Made by a program: the position numbers and the translations under genes
Assembly: GCA_017410375.1 (NCBI GenBank)
Contig: JAFQQW010000059.1
Span: 90,321-154,320 of the forward strand
Direction: 5' to 3'
DNA from: Clostridia bacterium
GTDB lineage: Bacteria > Bacillota > Clostridia > RGIG6154
DNA: 64,000 nt
The notes under the pieces: generated by a model
Seen by the model: the letters and a program-made list of their open reading frames with translations, nothing else
Databases searched by the model: none
What the model was told of the DNA's origin: nothing
Shown: piece by piece, positions 9,008 through 20,001 of the stretch
Layout of the letters: every line of letters starts with the position of its first letter
How positions within the stretch are numbered: the first letter of the stretch is position 1

Positions 9008-10105
9008 TTAGTCCATATAGCCTTTAGCTGCCAGGAGCTCTGCCAGAAGAACAGCGCCACCTGCGGCACCTCTTAAGGTATTGTGGCTCATGGAAACCAT
9101 CTTGTAATCGTACTGGGTAGATTCTCTCAAACGACCGCAGGAGATTGCCATACCGCCGTCAATTTCTCTTGCAATTTTAATCTGAGGCATGGTGGGTTCT
9201 TCTGCTTCTGTATGTACATGGATAAACTGCTTCGGTGCGTGCGGAAGCTCTAATTCCTGCGGAACCCCCTTAAAGCTTCTCCACATATCTTCGATTTCTT
9301 CTACAGACGGTTTTTTTACGCCATCCTTAAAGGAGAAGAAGATTGCCGCGGTGTGACCGTCGGACACGGGCACTCTGTAAGTCTGGCATTCGATGGAAAG
9401 CTCGGTGGAAGGTACAATTTCCTTACCTTCGATTTTACCCAGGATTTTATTGGGTTCTACTTCCGACTTCATTTCTTCGCCGCCAATGTACGGAATTAAG
9501 TTATCCACCATTTCGGGCCATCTTTCAAAGGTTTTACCTGCGCCCGAGATTGCCTGGTATGTAGTTACCAAAGCATGGTCGATGGGATATTTTTCATTGA
9601 TAATTGCCATAGCAGGCAGGTAGGACTGCAAAGAGCAGTTGGATTTAACCGCAACAAAGCCTTTTTTGGTGCCAAGTCTTTCTCTCTGCTTTTCAATTAT
9701 TTCGATATGATGCGGATTGATTTCCGGAATAATCATAGGTACGTCGGGGGTATGACGGTGTGCCGAGTTGTTGGAAACAACAGGGCATTCCTTTTTCGCA
9801 TAAGCTTCTTCCAACGCCTTGATTTCGTCTTTTTTCATGTCTACTGCGCAGAATACGAAGTCTACCATACCAACAATTTTATCCATATCGGCGGTTGCAT
9901 CGTAAACGGGCATTTCGCCAACCCATTCCGGCATAGGTGTAGACAGTGCCCAACGGGAACCGATTGCTTCTTTATATGTTTTACCTGCACTTCTTGCAGA
10001 AGCCGCAAGGGCTGTAATCTTAAACCAGGGGTGGTCTGCGAGTAATGTGATGAAGCGCTGACCAACCATACCGGTTGCACCAACAATACCTACTTTAAAT
10101 TCCAT
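9008..10105 (-). CDS. asd: Aspartate-semialdehyde dehydrogenase, archaeal/fungal-type
   Basis: This enzyme reduces aspartyl phosphate to aspartate semialdehyde. The 365-residue protein has an N-terminal Rossmann loop ([13 protein letters not shown], residues 6-18), the active-site cysteine Cys157 in KSNCSLQS, and GHT at about 266 in the substrate region. The KSNCSLQ form, [13 protein letters not shown] and the overall length match the class first described from archaea and fungi rather than the shorter enteric type. It is the first gene of the dap operon, behind a good ribosome binding site (GGAGGTAATGAGAC-ATG) and a strong promoter. No lysC kinase is present in the window. Confidence 0.92.
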   Translation of the reverse strand: MEFKVGIVGATGMVGQRFITLLADHPWFKITALAASARSAGKTYKEAIGSRWALSTPMPEWVGEMPVYDATADMDKIVGMVDFVFCAVDMKKDEIKALEEAYAKKECPVVSNNSAHRHTPDVPMIIPEINPHHIEIIEKQRERLGTKKGFVAVKSNCSLQSYLPAMAIINEKYPIDHALVTTYQAISGAGKTFERWPEMVDNLIPYIGGEEMKSEVEPNKILGKIEGKEIVPSTELSIECQTYRVPVSDGHTAAIFFSFKDGVKKPSVEEIEDMWRSFKGVPQELELPHAPKQFIHVHTEAEEPTMPQIKIAREIDGGMAISCGRLRESTQYDYKMVSMSHNTLRGAAGGAVLLAELLAAKGYMD

Positions 10106-10138
10106 GTCTCATTACCTCCAAAATATATCAATGTAAAA

Positions 10139-10167
10139 ATAATACCACAAATATCAAAAAAAGTCAA
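10139..10167 (-). promoter_or_regulatory. SigA-type promoter of asd-dapA-dapB
   Basis: Minus strand: TTGACT (10162-10167), 17 bp, TATTAT (10139-10144). The 66-bp gap to tgt leaves no room for a lysine riboswitch. Confidence 0.8.
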
Positions 10168-10171
10168 TTAT

Positions 10172-11344
<1,173 letters not shown>

Positions 11345-11354
11345 TTACTTTATG

Positions 11355-13115
11355 TTAAAATAATTCTACAGCAAATACATGTGCTTTTTCTGCACCCCAG
11401 GTTTCTTTAAAGGTAACCTTCACTTCGGTAACATCTTTACCTACCGGAACTTTCACGAGTCTCTGGTAGTTGTTTTCCACTTTAATGGTTTCTTCTGTGC
11501 CATCAGCCAGCTTATAGGTTACATCAAATTCCTTTACCAGGGTATAAGGCGGAACGATGGGTTCTCTGTTCAGCAGAACATTTGAATCCATGTTGTGGTG
11601 ATAGTTACCCACAGGCTTTCTGTTTAAGAAGCTGTCAAATACAAAACGTACATGGTCAACCGGTTTTGCCGCATCCAAAGTAAAGGTTACAGAACCACCC
11701 TTGTCACCGATCCAGCCGTTTTCGGTTTCACCAAAGTTTCTTTCGTGACCGTTAAAGAGATTTTCGGTATATTCACCGTCAGAGGAAACCTTTGCAGACT
11801 TGGTCAGCTCGTTGATTTCCTTTGCATGCCAGGGCAGATAGCAGTCATCATTCATCAAATCATTCTGCAATTCTCTGATGTGGTTTTCGTATACACCTCT
11901 GGGTGTTGTATCTTTCTTCACCGCAATTGCAGCAGCAGTACCCACTGCCTGACCCATAGTACCGCAGGTCGCCATAACACGGGTTGCACTCATACCCATA
12001 TGGGTTGCGGAAATGTTTCTGCCTGCAAACATTAAGTTGTCAATGTTTTTGGAGTAGAGGCAACGGTACGGAATGCCGAACGGGTCGGGAGCCGGATGGT
12101 GGATGTTGGGTGCACCGGGATAACGGAAGCCCATGGGATGATGGTCATCCATAGTCCAGCCACCGAAGGCTACCATATCGTCAAATCTGCCTTCTGCTTC
12201 AATATCGTTCTGCGAAAGCATGTGGTCACCCACATAACGACGGGATTCGCGCTTGCCGGGAATCATACCGACCCAGTCTAAATCCCAGTTTTCGGTATCT
12301 TCACATTCACCGCTGTTCTTTACATAATCCCACATACCGAATGCAATTTCCTGCAATTCGTCACGCAAAACTTCGGAATCGGCAATGGTATTACCCATAC
12401 CGCCAAGCTCTATGTACCAGAAGTTTTCGCTCCAAGACTTCATGTTCGGTTTTCTGCCGTACAGCTTTTCACCGGTAAACTTTTCTGCCCAGAACGGCGG
12501 AATGTATTTTCTTTCTTCGGTATATTCTCTGCCCTGAATCATACAGCTTAAGCCCATGGTATGGCCGTCTGCTTCGTCGGGCGCGATGGATTCGTTAAAT
12601 TCACTTTTTGCTTCTCTGCCCCAACGGAATTCTGCACCGGTAAGAGGCGCTAAAATAGAGTCACCCGAGCAGTCCGCAAAAATCTTTGCGGTTACTTCAT
12701 GGTACTGCTGCGTAGTAAGCTGCCAGCCTGTGATATTTTTGATGGTCTTGTCATCTGCCATTTCTGCATCTAAGCAGGAGCAATTTAAAATCATGGTAAT
12801 GTTGTCCTGGAAACGAACAATCTGATACATTACACTATCCCAGATAGAATAGTTTTTGTAAGGGTTACGATAGCAGTTTTCAAGTTCCAGTTCTTCTACG
12901 ATACCGGTTTCACGGGTATCCATTGCACCGTTTGCCGCACCGCAAACCCACATTCTGATTTCGGACGAACAGTTACCGCCAAACATTGGTCTGTCATGCA
13001 TGATAGCAACCTTTGCACCGTGTCTTGCTGCCGCAACTGCCGCACAGATACCGGCAAGACCGCCACCAACTACGCACAAATCTACATCGTGCTTAATGGT
13101 TTCAAACTTTTTCAT
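11355..13115 (-). CDS. FAD-dependent oxidoreductase (FAD_oxidored family)
   Basis: The 586-residue protein begins with a dinucleotide-binding fold (LCVVGGGLAGICAAVAAARH, residues about 13-32) followed by FGGNCSSEIRMWVCG, typical of PF12831 FAD-dependent oxidoreductases. A second FAD-contacting segment occurs near NLMFAGRNISATHMG and ATCGTMGQAVGTAAA (residues about 365-410). The last 150 residues are a beta-sandwich-like extension. Members of this family are common next to carbohydrate genes in Clostridia and in planctomycetes, but their substrates are unknown. No signal peptide is visible. It follows rluD by 15 bp with its own AAGGAG site. Confidence 0.75.
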   Translation of the reverse strand: MKKFETIKHDVDLCVVGGGLAGICAAVAAARHGAKVAIMHDRPMFGGNCSSEIRMWVCGAANGAMDTRETGIVEELELENCYRNPYKNYSIWDSVMYQIVRFQDNITMILNCSCLDAEMADDKTIKNITGWQLTTQQYHEVTAKIFADCSGDSILAPLTGAEFRWGREAKSEFNESIAPDEADGHTMGLSCMIQGREYTEERKYIPPFWAEKFTGEKLYGRKPNMKSWSENFWYIELGGMGNTIADSEVLRDELQEIAFGMWDYVKNSGECEDTENWDLDWVGMIPGKRESRRYVGDHMLSQNDIEAEGRFDDMVAFGGWTMDDHHPMGFRYPGAPNIHHPAPDPFGIPYRCLYSKNIDNLMFAGRNISATHMGMSATRVMATCGTMGQAVGTAAAIAVKKDTTPRGVYENHIRELQNDLMNDDCYLPWHAKEINELTKSAKVSSDGEYTENLFNGHERNFGETENGWIGDKGGSVTFTLDAAKPVDHVRFVFDSFLNRKPVGNYHHNMDSNVLLNREPIVPPYTLVKEFDVTYKLADGTEETIKVENNYQRLVKVPVGKDVTEVKVTFKETWGAEKAHVFAVELF

Positions 13116-13130
13116 AAAAAACTCTCCTTT

Positions 13131-14024
13131 TTATCCTTTGAGTTGATTGACTATATTTTTAAACGTTTCGGGCAACTCCGACCGAAACATTAATCTCTCT
13201 TTCGTTATCGGGTGTTCAAACCCCAGTACCGCTGCGTGAAGCACCTGACCTTCAATACCAAGCTTGTTCTTATCTCCATACAACGTATCTCCTAAAAGGG
13301 TGTGTCCGATATACTGCATGTGCACGCGAATCTGATGGGTTCTTCCGGTCTCTAAGCGACATTCAATCAGCGTATAACCCGAAAGCTCCTCCACCACCTT
13401 AAAATGCGTTACCGCATGCTTTGCATTTTTATCGGTGACTGTCATTTTTTTGCGCTGTGTCGGATGTCTGCCGATCGGTGCATCAATTTTACCCGTCTTT
13501 TCCCGGAAAGTTCCTTTGACCACCGCATAATACACACGGTCAATGGAATGCACCTTAAACTGTTCTGCCAGACCGTTGTGTGCCGTATCATTTTTTGCAA
13601 CCACCAGCAAACCCGAGGTATCCTTATCAATCCGATGCACAATGCCGGGACGCACCACCGTGTTGATGGTAGAAAGTCTGTCTCCGCAATGGTTCATAAT
13701 GGCATTTACAAGGGTGTTATCAGGATTGCCCGGTGCCGGATGCACCACCATGCCCTTTGGCTTGTTAATCACAAGCACATCCTCGTCCTCATATACAATG
13801 TCCAGCGGAATATCCTGCGGTACAATTTCAGCAAGCGTTTCTTCCGGTTCCTCATACTGTATCACATCGCCGATTTTCAATTTTAATTTTGCCTTTGCAG
13901 GAGTACCGTTTACAAAAACACAGCCCTCCTCAATGGCTTTTTGTATAAACGAACGGGTTTTGTCTGTTTTTTCGGGTAAGAATTTATCCAGACGCTCCCC
14001 CGCCACATCACAAATGATTTCCAT
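13131..14024 (-). CDS. rluD: RluA/RluD-family 23S rRNA pseudouridine synthase
   Basis: The 297-residue enzyme has an N-terminal S4 RNA-binding domain (ERLDKFLPEKTDKTRSFIQK at residues 10-29) and an RluA catalytic domain with HRIDKDTSGLLVVAK; Asp133 is the expected catalytic residue. RIDKDTSG and LETGRTHQIRVHM are diagnostic. Its start overlaps the lspA stop by 17 bp, the usual lspA-rluD pairing in Firmicutes. Which rRNA uridines are modified cannot be told from sequence alone, so the symbol means family rather than proven specificity. Confidence 0.88.
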   Translation of the reverse strand: MEIICDVAGERLDKFLPEKTDKTRSFIQKAIEEGCVFVNGTPAKAKLKLKIGDVIQYEEPEETLAEIVPQDIPLDIVYEDEDVLVINKPKGMVVHPAPGNPDNTLVNAIMNHCGDRLSTINTVVRPGIVHRIDKDTSGLLVVAKNDTAHNGLAEQFKVHSIDRVYYAVVKGTFREKTGKIDAPIGRHPTQRKKMTVTDKNAKHAVTHFKVVEELSGYTLIECRLETGRTHQIRVHMQYIGHTLLGDTLYGDKNKLGIEGQVLHAAVLGFEHPITKERLMFRSELPETFKNIVNQLKG

Positions 14025-14475
14025 CTTTTTCCTCTTTATCTAAAAACAATACATAAATAACAAGCAACGCCGCACCGCAGCAAATAAGGATGTCTGCCAC
14101 GTTAAACACGGGAAACTCTATAAAAACGGTTTCGATGAAATCCACCACATAGCCTTTGAAAATTTTGTCCAACAGATTTCCCATAGCCCCCGCCACAATC
14201 ATGCAAAGGGATAAGGTTGCGACATTTGCCTTTCGTTTTGCATAGCCGTGTGCCATAAAAATACAAATTGCCATAATCAGTATATTCATCGGAATCACAA
14301 GCCCATGCATGTTTTTTAGCAAGCCAAACGCAATACCCGTGTTTTCCACATAGGAAAACTGCAAAACCTTCGGGATAAACGTAAGCGCTTCCTTCCCTTT
14401 TAATGCCGAAACCGCCCACAGCTTGCTAAGCTGGTCTGCTGCAACAAGAACCGCACTCAACAGAATCCAACTCAT
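14008..14475 (-). CDS. lspA: Lipoprotein signal peptidase
   Basis: LspA cleaves signal peptides of diacylated prolipoproteins in the membrane. The 155-residue protein has four hydrophobic segments. The catalytic aspartates are Asp103 in GAMGNLLDKI and Asp128 in VFNVADILI, and the conserved YVENTGIAFG lies at 42-51. The start overlaps the divIVA stop by 4 bp, so translation is coupled. A likely client is the PrsA-like lipoprotein at 55.5 kb. Confidence 0.94.
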   Translation of the reverse strand: MSWILLSAVLVAADQLSKLWAVSALKGKEALTFIPKVLQFSYVENTGIAFGLLKNMHGLVIPMNILIMAICIFMAHGYAKRKANVATLSLCMIVAGAMGNLLDKIFKGYVVDFIETVFIEFPVFNVADILICCGAALLVIYVLFLDKEEKDGNHL

Positions 14476-14915
14476 TCGTCAAAATCTCCGAGAAGCTGTA
14501 ATTCCGCCTGCAACAAGGACTCATATTTCGCCTTGAACATTTTATAGTGATTTTCAATTTCCTTTGTTTTGCTGTCTGCGTCTGTTTTTTTCTTGTTTGC
14601 GTCATCAATGATTCCCGAAGCAGTCACTCTCGCCTCTTCCAGAATGGTTTCTGCTTTTTGCTTTGCATTTTTTGTAATGTCATCTGCAGTATTTTGTGCA
14701 AACAACAATGTGTTCTGCAATGACTCTTCCATTTTTTTAAAGGTTTTTAAGGATTCGTTTAAAACGGTTATCCTGTCCTTAAGCTCCAGGTTTTCCCGGT
14801 AATAGACCTCAAACTCCTTCAAAGCAAGTGCAACAAAATCATCCACCTGCTGCTTGTTGTATCCACCGAATTTCTGGGTGGTGAACTCATAATTCTGCAA
14901 TTCAATCGGGGTCAT
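14472..14915 (-). CDS. divIVA: DivIVA-family cell division/polarity protein
   Basis: The 147-residue protein starts with the DivIVA N-terminal signature (MTPIELQNYEFTTQKFGGY, then KQQVDDF) that binds curved membrane, and continues as a coiled coil (about 30-140) rich in Glu, Lys and Ala heptads. DivIVA marks division sites and poles in Gram-positive bacteria. It sits after yggT and sepF, the standard division-site order. It is shorter than the B. subtilis protein but within the range of clostridial members. Confidence 0.88.
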   Translation of the reverse strand: MTPIELQNYEFTTQKFGGYNKQQVDDFVALALKEFEVYYRENLELKDRITVLNESLKTFKKMEESLQNTLLFAQNTADDITKNAKQKAETILEEARVTASGIIDDANKKKTDADSKTKEIENHYKMFKAKYESLLQAELQLLGDFDE

Positions 14916-14926
14916 ATAAACGCCTC

Positions 14927-15211
14927 CTAAATAAATAAATTCAAAACAAAAGCCTGCAAAAGATTTACAATCAACGGGATAACGAGCATTGCCAAAAGCG
15001 GTGCAAAATCAATCATCATCGGTCTTCTGATGATTTTATTTAAGAGCATCCGAAAAGGTGCCACAACCGGTTCAATAAAAGCATCCATCACACGCATAAT
15101 TGCACTGTCCCGCGGTACAAACCAGGTTAAAAGTGCATGCACCACAATCGCCCAGGTCAGTACCTCTCCCATAATTTCCAACGCCACTGAAATGATAATG
15201 CCCATATGCAA
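14927..15211 (-). CDS. yggT: YggT-family membrane protein
   Basis: A 94-residue protein with two hydrophobic segments (about 5-27 and 67-92) and the family motif DAFIEPVVAPFRMLLNKII between them. YggT/YlmG proteins are encoded next to sepF and divIVA in Firmicutes and are linked to division or membrane organisation, without a defined activity. Spacing to sepF is 9 bp. Confidence 0.85.
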   Translation of the reverse strand: MHMGIIISVALEIMGEVLTWAIVVHALLTWFVPRDSAIMRVMDAFIEPVVAPFRMLLNKIIRRPMMIDFAPLLAMLVIPLIVNLLQAFVLNLFI

Positions 15212-15220
15212 AAAATCTCC

Positions 15221-15682
15221 TTACTCTTCCCAGGGAAACAAGCCTTTAGACAAAAGCTCATCCTGGAAATCACCCATAATTTCAACGGTATAGGGGGTTA
15301 CCAACATAATTTCTTTGGAAATTTTCTGAATTCCCCCGTCCGAAGCATATACAACACCGCTTAAGAAATCAATCATGCGCCGTGCCAGCCGTTCTTCCAC
15401 ACCGCTCATATTAATTACCACCGGTTTTTTGGCTTTGAGGTGGTCGGCAATATCTAACACATCCTCAAACTTCTTTGCGATCAAAACAACCACTTTAAGC
15501 TTTGTGGTTGTATGAATATCTACAATTTTTCCTTTTTTTGTATCCGAAATCACGCTGACATTGTTTTTCACTCTGTCCGGCCGCTTTGGTTCTTCCGGAA
15601 CCAAAAATTCTTCAATATCTTCATCCTGTTCAGGATAGCCGATAAAATTCATCATCTTGTTCCAGACCTTATTCTTCGACAT
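15221..15682 (-). CDS. sepF: Cell division protein SepF
   Basis: SepF binds the FtsZ tail and links FtsZ filaments to the membrane. The 153-residue protein has a short N-terminal segment (VWNKMMNFIGYPEQDEDIEE) that corresponds to the membrane anchor, an acidic/Pro linker and the compact C-terminal DUF552 fold (KGKIVDIHTTTKLKVVVL, then KPVVINMSG and RRMIDFLSGVVYA). It is the first gene of the sepF-yggT-divIVA-lspA-rluD unit and follows the HlyD-like gene by 38 bp with an AAGGAG site about 12 bases before the ATG. Confidence 0.92.
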   Translation of the reverse strand: MSKNKVWNKMMNFIGYPEQDEDIEEFLVPEEPKRPDRVKNNVSVISDTKKGKIVDIHTTTKLKVVVLIAKKFEDVLDIADHLKAKKPVVINMSGVEERLARRMIDFLSGVVYASDGGIQKISKEIMLVTPYTVEIMGDFQDELLSKGLFPWEE

Positions 15683-15720
15683 AATAGTATCAAGCTCCTT
15701 TCTCTTTTTTTGTAATGTCT

Positions 15721-16914
15721 TTAACCGGAAATCGCACTCCCATCCTGAATGGGCGTGTCGGTCATGATTACTTCATCATAAATCTTTAAATCCTCACCGT
15801 CTCTTACAACCGTGTAGCCGTCATCCGAAGCAAGCACCTCCACCGGCTTGAATTTTGCCGTGCCGTCACTCTGCATCACATATACGCCCGGTTGCTTGTC
15901 CTGCATCTTAACTGCTTCTTTAAAGAATTTCAGACCGTTATAGGAATTCAAAATCAGCTCTGCTTCCATAAAGCGGTTATAATAAACCGGCTCGGTATAG
16001 GTTGTGCCGCGGCAGATAACCAGCGCACTGTCCTTTTCGGTGTCGGAAATATGCAACACCTCAACCGGATACGCATCCTCTGCATACCGCGGAAAACGAA
16101 CAGCCAGATCCGCACCCTTCCTGACAGACGGCAATTTGTCTGCGTGTACAGGAATTGCCACATACCACATATATCCGTCTGCAATCTTCATGGTTGCATC
16201 ATAGGCGTTATTTTCGCCCTTTTCTTTTTTAATCTGCTCCACCGATGAGGGCAGAAGCTTTTCAAAATCTTCCACCGACACTTTTTCTTCGTAACCGTCA
16301 AAGCTTGTGAAATACACCCCTGCCGAATCGGCATACAGTTCCTTTTTATCACCCTGGATATTCTTTTCCAGCTCTGCCTGTCTGCTTCTTAAATCGGACA
16401 GCACCGACTCAGCACTTGTCGCATCCGAAGCAATCTTACGGATGACCGCATCTTCAATACTGCCTCTGATTTTAAAAAGCTCGTCGGCATCCTGTTTATG
16501 TGCTGCTTTCAAAACATCCTCTGCATAACCGCGCATAATGGTATCAGGCGAGCTGCCTGTGTTTTCCGAACGGGCGGCAAGTGCTTCAATGCTTAATATT
16601 TTCTCGCTGACCGAACGAAGCTCCGCCTGCACAGCAGGAGAAACCTCTCCGTAATATAAATCTGCTACCTTTTCACCCTTTGCAACCCGTTCTCCGTCTA
16701 CCAGTCCCGAGCTTGCAATCACATCCGATTCTTTTAAAAGTACAGACTCCTCACGGATAATCATAACCTCTGCAGTTATTTTTTCCTCAATGGTTCCTTT
16801 AGATACAATCTGCGTTTTTATCTCCGGATTGAACAACACATATACATTGTAAAAAAGAATCGCCAGCACGGTTAGAAGTGCAAGCAGAATGATAATCTTT
16901 AAAATCTTTTTCAT
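15721..16914 (-). CDS. HlyD-like periplasmic-adaptor-type membrane protein
   Basis: The 397-residue protein has an N-terminal membrane anchor (residues about 5-27) and an extracellular domain. Residues 35-80 ([19 protein letters not shown], then [19 protein letters not shown]) are a lipoyl/barrel-sandwich half-motif, followed by a helical coiled region (95-190) and a beta-barrel ([38 protein letters not shown]). This is the HlyD/membrane-fusion architecture. No ABC or RND partner lies nearby. Its ATG overlaps the hfq stop (ATGA) and sepF follows, so it is part of the division/RNA operon. A role in envelope assembly is only an inference. Confidence 0.7.
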   Translation of the reverse strand: MKKILKIIILLALLTVLAILFYNVYVLFNPEIKTQIVSKGTIEEKITAEVMIIREESVLLKESDVIASSGLVDGERVAKGEKVADLYYGEVSPAVQAELRSVSEKILSIEALAARSENTGSSPDTIMRGYAEDVLKAAHKQDADELFKIRGSIEDAVIRKIASDATSAESVLSDLRSRQAELEKNIQGDKKELYADSAGVYFTSFDGYEEKVSVEDFEKLLPSSVEQIKKEKGENNAYDATMKIADGYMWYVAIPVHADKLPSVRKGADLAVRFPRYAEDAYPVEVLHISDTEKDSALVICRGTTYTEPVYYNRFMEAELILNSYNGLKFFKEAVKMQDKQPGVYVMQSDGTAKFKPVEVLASDDGYTVVRDGEDLKIYDEVIMTDTPIQDGSAISG

Positions 16915-17153
16915 TCTGCTGACCCTTCAATCAGTTTCTTAATGTCAATGTTTTTCGCAGGACAAACGGTAGAAACCGCATGCTTGTAAACCACCTGCTG
17001 TTTGCCTTCACAGTCGATTAAAATCACAAAGCTGTCAAAGCCGCAAACATGTCCCTTAAACTGAAAGCCGTTGGTTAAGAAAATTGTTACCGGAATTTTT
17101 TCTTTAATCATCTGTCTTAATAATGCATCCTGTAAATTAATCGGTTTTCCCAT
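16911..17153 (-). CDS. hfq: RNA chaperone Hfq
   Basis: The 80-residue Sm-like protein has Sm1 ([20 protein letters not shown], residues 22-41) and Sm2 with YKHAVSTV at 56-63, which matches the RNA-binding YKHAI motif. Hfq hexamers bind small RNAs and A-rich or U-rich tails. It follows miaA, the conserved miaA-hfq order, and has a strong GGAGGAAC site. It ends with ATGA overlapping the HlyD-like gene. Confidence 0.95.
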   Translation of the reverse strand: MGKPINLQDALLRQMIKEKIPVTIFLTNGFQFKGHVCGFDSFVILIDCEGKQQVVYKHAVSTVCPAKNIDIKKLIEGSAE

Positions 17154-17213
17154 TTTTGTTCCTCCTTATCCTTTGTACAAACTGTCTCTGATTTTATTAT
17201 ACTACAAAATTTC

Positions 17214-18137
17214 TTACATTTCCATAGATTTTTGAAAGATTTCCAAGTTTTTTTCGTATTCCATAGGCAAAATAATCGTATTTTCCTCTCTCTTGAACCA
17301 TGAAACCTGCCGTTTGGCATACCGACGGGTGCTTTGTTTAATATTTTCCTTTGCACATTCCAAATCGCAGTTTCCCCGGAAATACTCCAAAACCTCTTTA
17401 TAGCCAATCCCTTGCATGGAGGTGAATCTTTCATCAATCCCTCTGTCATAAAGAGCTTTAACCTCATCTAAAAGCCCTGCTTCAAACATCAGGTCTACCC
17501 GAAGGTTAATACGCTCATAAAGCTTTTCCCTGTTTGATGGCATGATACAGAATTTATGTGCATCATATGGACTTTCCTTATCTTTTGAGCGTCGGATGTG
17601 TTCCGATTGCGGAATCCCCGTCGCCTTAAACACTTCTAAGGCACGCACAATGCGTTTGATGTCATTTAGATGCAGTCGCTCTGCACTTTCCGCATCCACT
17701 TTTCGAAGCTGTTCCATCAGCTTTTCGTTGCCGTTTTTTTCAGAAAAGGCAAGCAATTCCTTACGGTAGGTTTCATCCCGCACCTCCTCGGACAAGGAAA
17801 TGTTTTGCACCACCGTGTCGATGTAAAGCCCTGTACCGCCTGCCAAAATGGGCGTTTTCCCCCGGGACACCACCTCCCGGATGCACTTGTGTGCCGCCTC
17901 CGCGTATTGGGAAAGGCTGTAGTTTTCATCCGGCTCCACAATATCAATCAGATGATGCGGAACACCTTCCATTTCGTCAATCGTGGGCTTGGCAGTGCCG
18001 ATATTCATATGTTTATACACTTGCATGGAGTCTGCCGTGACCACCTCGCCGTCAATCCGCTTTGCCATTTGCACAGCTAAGCTTGTTTTACCCGACGCCG
18101 TAGGTCCGAACAGAACCACTAAAGGCATTTTTTCCAT
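17214..18137 (-). CDS. miaA: tRNA dimethylallyltransferase
   Basis: MiaA transfers a dimethylallyl group to A37 of tRNAs reading UNN codons, the first step before MiaB methylthiolation. The 307-residue protein has a P-loop GPTASGKTSL (11-20), the substrate loop TADSMQVYKHMNIGTAKP (39-56), AGGTGLYI (about 100) and the C-terminal RRYAKRQVSWFKRE. It begins 3 bp after mutL; the ribosome binding site is weak, which suggests coupling. The partner gene miaB starts the same cluster. Confidence 0.95.
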   Translation of the reverse strand: MEKMPLVVLFGPTASGKTSLAVQMAKRIDGEVVTADSMQVYKHMNIGTAKPTIDEMEGVPHHLIDIVEPDENYSLSQYAEAAHKCIREVVSRGKTPILAGGTGLYIDTVVQNISLSEEVRDETYRKELLAFSEKNGNEKLMEQLRKVDAESAERLHLNDIKRIVRALEVFKATGIPQSEHIRRSKDKESPYDAHKFCIMPSNREKLYERINLRVDLMFEAGLLDEVKALYDRGIDERFTSMQGIGYKEVLEYFRGNCDLECAKENIKQSTRRYAKRQVSWFKREENTIILPMEYEKNLEIFQKSMEM

Positions 18138-18140
18138 AAA

Positions 18141-19988
18141 TCACACAATCCGTTTAAATTCTTTTTCGATATAGTTTTTGGTGAACGAAATCATCAGCGG
18201 ACGTCCGTGGGGACAGGTGCGGATTCTGTCGTTTTCCAGCACCAGACGCACCAGAAGCTCCATTTCCTCTTTTTGCATGGCATGGTTGGCTTTGATGGCA
18301 CCTTTGCAGGCAATCATAAAGAATGCCTTGTCCAAAATGTCCTCTGCTTTTTTATTGTGACGAATCAGCTCAATGATTTCGGTGACGGTTTCTTCCACAT
18401 GGTCTGTGGTAATATCCTCCGGAATCTGACGCACCGCATACTGTCCTGCTCCGAATGCATCAATATCAAACCCAAGCTTTTCGAAAGCTTCTTTGTTTTC
18501 CAGAAGCAACGCACCGTCGGTGGCAGAAAGGGTAATCATCTCGGGAAGCATTAAAAGCTGACCCGGGATTGCCATATCCTTTACCATTTCCTCATAGCGC
18601 AGTCGCTCATGTGCGGCGTGCTGATCCATCATCAGCATTTCGCCGTCCTTTTCAAAAATGATATAGGTGTTAAACACCTGCCCGCAGATTTTAAAATCCA
18701 ATACGTCAGATGGTGCTTCCACCATTTCAGGCTGTGCTTCGGGCTGCATTTCGGCAAATTTCGGTTCAGGTTCTTCTAAAGTGCCGAAAAAATCCTCCTG
18801 TACCTCTGCCTTGGGTTCTACCGTGAACAGCGCCTTGTTTTCTTCTGCAAAAAAGTCAAAGGATTTTTCTTCCTTTTCGTACCGCTCTGCAGGTGTCTCC
18901 TTTTTGTGTATCACATTGAAAGAAACAGGCTCGGGCTTTTTATCAGGCTGTGGCATGGTACTTTTCACTTCCGCCACGCTTTCCACCTGACGGGCTTTGG
19001 GGCCTCTTAAAAGTGCCTCCTGCACCGCCCAGAACACCGCACTTGTAATCAGCTTTTCATTGGCAAACTTAATTTCTAATTTCTGGGGATGCACATTTAC
19101 ATCAGTCAGCATCGGAAGCACCGACACAGACAGCACCAGAATGGGACGCTTGCCCGTCATCAGCATGGTTTTATACCCTGCCTCTGCACTAAACTGCATT
19201 TCTTTGGATTTTACCCATCTGCCGTTTACAAAAAAGTTCTGCATGGTGCGGTTATTGCGCGCCACTTCGGGCAAACCGATATAACCCTTTACCGTAACCC
19301 CGTCCCGCTCCAAATCCACTTCCACCATTTTAGAAGCAATTTCGTTACCGAAAATCACAGGAAGCACATCTTTTAAATCGCCCGTACCCGGGGTTAAGAA
19401 TACCTCTCTGCCATTGCTTAAAAGGCGGAACGAAATCTGCGGATAGCCCAGTGCCATTTTCTGCAACACGTCGGTTACATGTGCCGCTTCGGCACTGTCT
19501 TTTTTTAAGAAGTGCATTCTGGCAGGGGTGTTAAAAAACAGATTCTCCACCACAATGGTTGTGCCGTCGGGACAGCCTGCCTCCGACTTGGAAAGAATCT
19601 GACCGCCCTCTATTTCGAGTGCCGTGCCAAAGGTTGCATCTTTGGTTTTGGTTAAAACCTGCACCTTGGATACCGCTGCGATAGATGCGAGTGCCTCACC
19701 GCGAAAGCCCATGGTGTAAAGCTCATTCAAATCGTCAATTGAACGGATTTTACTGGTAGCATGCGGTAAGAAAGCGGTCTCCACATCCTCGGGCGCAATA
19801 CCGCCACCGTTGTCTGTGACGCGGATGAACGAAATACCGCCGTTTTTAATTTCCACCGTGATTTTGTTCGCCCCTGCATCAATGGCGTTTTCTACCATTT
19901 CCTTTACCGCAGAAGCCGGTCGCTCCACCACCTCGCCTGCGGCGATTTTATTTACGGTTGTAACGTCTAAAACTTGTATTTTTCCCAT
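18141..19988 (-). CDS. mutL: DNA mismatch repair protein MutL
   Basis: MutL couples MutS mismatch recognition to strand removal. From the ATG at 19988 (MGKIQVLDVTTVNKIAAGEV) it has 615 residues; the GGAG site fits this start, and a longer frame to 20036 would overlap mutS. The GHKL ATPase motifs are EMVENAIDAGA, TDNGGGI and GFRGEAL. A variable linker at about 330-430 is followed by the dimerisation/endonuclease domain with DQHAAHERLRYE, which contains the metal-binding DQHAxxE(x)4E of endonuclease-type MutL, and CPHGRP near the C-terminus. Together these predict latent nicking activity. Confidence 0.95.
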   Translation of the reverse strand: MGKIQVLDVTTVNKIAAGEVVERPASAVKEMVENAIDAGANKITVEIKNGGISFIRVTDNGGGIAPEDVETAFLPHATSKIRSIDDLNELYTMGFRGEALASIAAVSKVQVLTKTKDATFGTALEIEGGQILSKSEAGCPDGTTIVVENLFFNTPARMHFLKKDSAEAAHVTDVLQKMALGYPQISFRLLSNGREVFLTPGTGDLKDVLPVIFGNEIASKMVEVDLERDGVTVKGYIGLPEVARNNRTMQNFFVNGRWVKSKEMQFSAEAGYKTMLMTGKRPILVLSVSVLPMLTDVNVHPQKLEIKFANEKLITSAVFWAVQEALLRGPKARQVESVAEVKSTMPQPDKKPEPVSFNVIHKKETPAERYEKEEKSFDFFAEENKALFTVEPKAEVQEDFFGTLEEPEPKFAEMQPEAQPEMVEAPSDVLDFKICGQVFNTYIIFEKDGEMLMMDQHAAHERLRYEEMVKDMAIPGQLLMLPEMITLSATDGALLLENKEAFEKLGFDIDAFGAGQYAVRQIPEDITTDHVEETVTEIIELIRHNKKAEDILDKAFFMIACKGAIKANHAMQKEEMELLVRLVLENDRIRTCPHGRPLMISFTKNYIEKEFKRIV

Positions 19989-20001
19989 ACAATTCTCCGT
20001 T

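Noticed and set aside
10106..10171. Lysine riboswitch upstream of asd
   Set aside because: The 66-bp gap is filled by a promoter and a short leader; an L-box needs about 170 bases.
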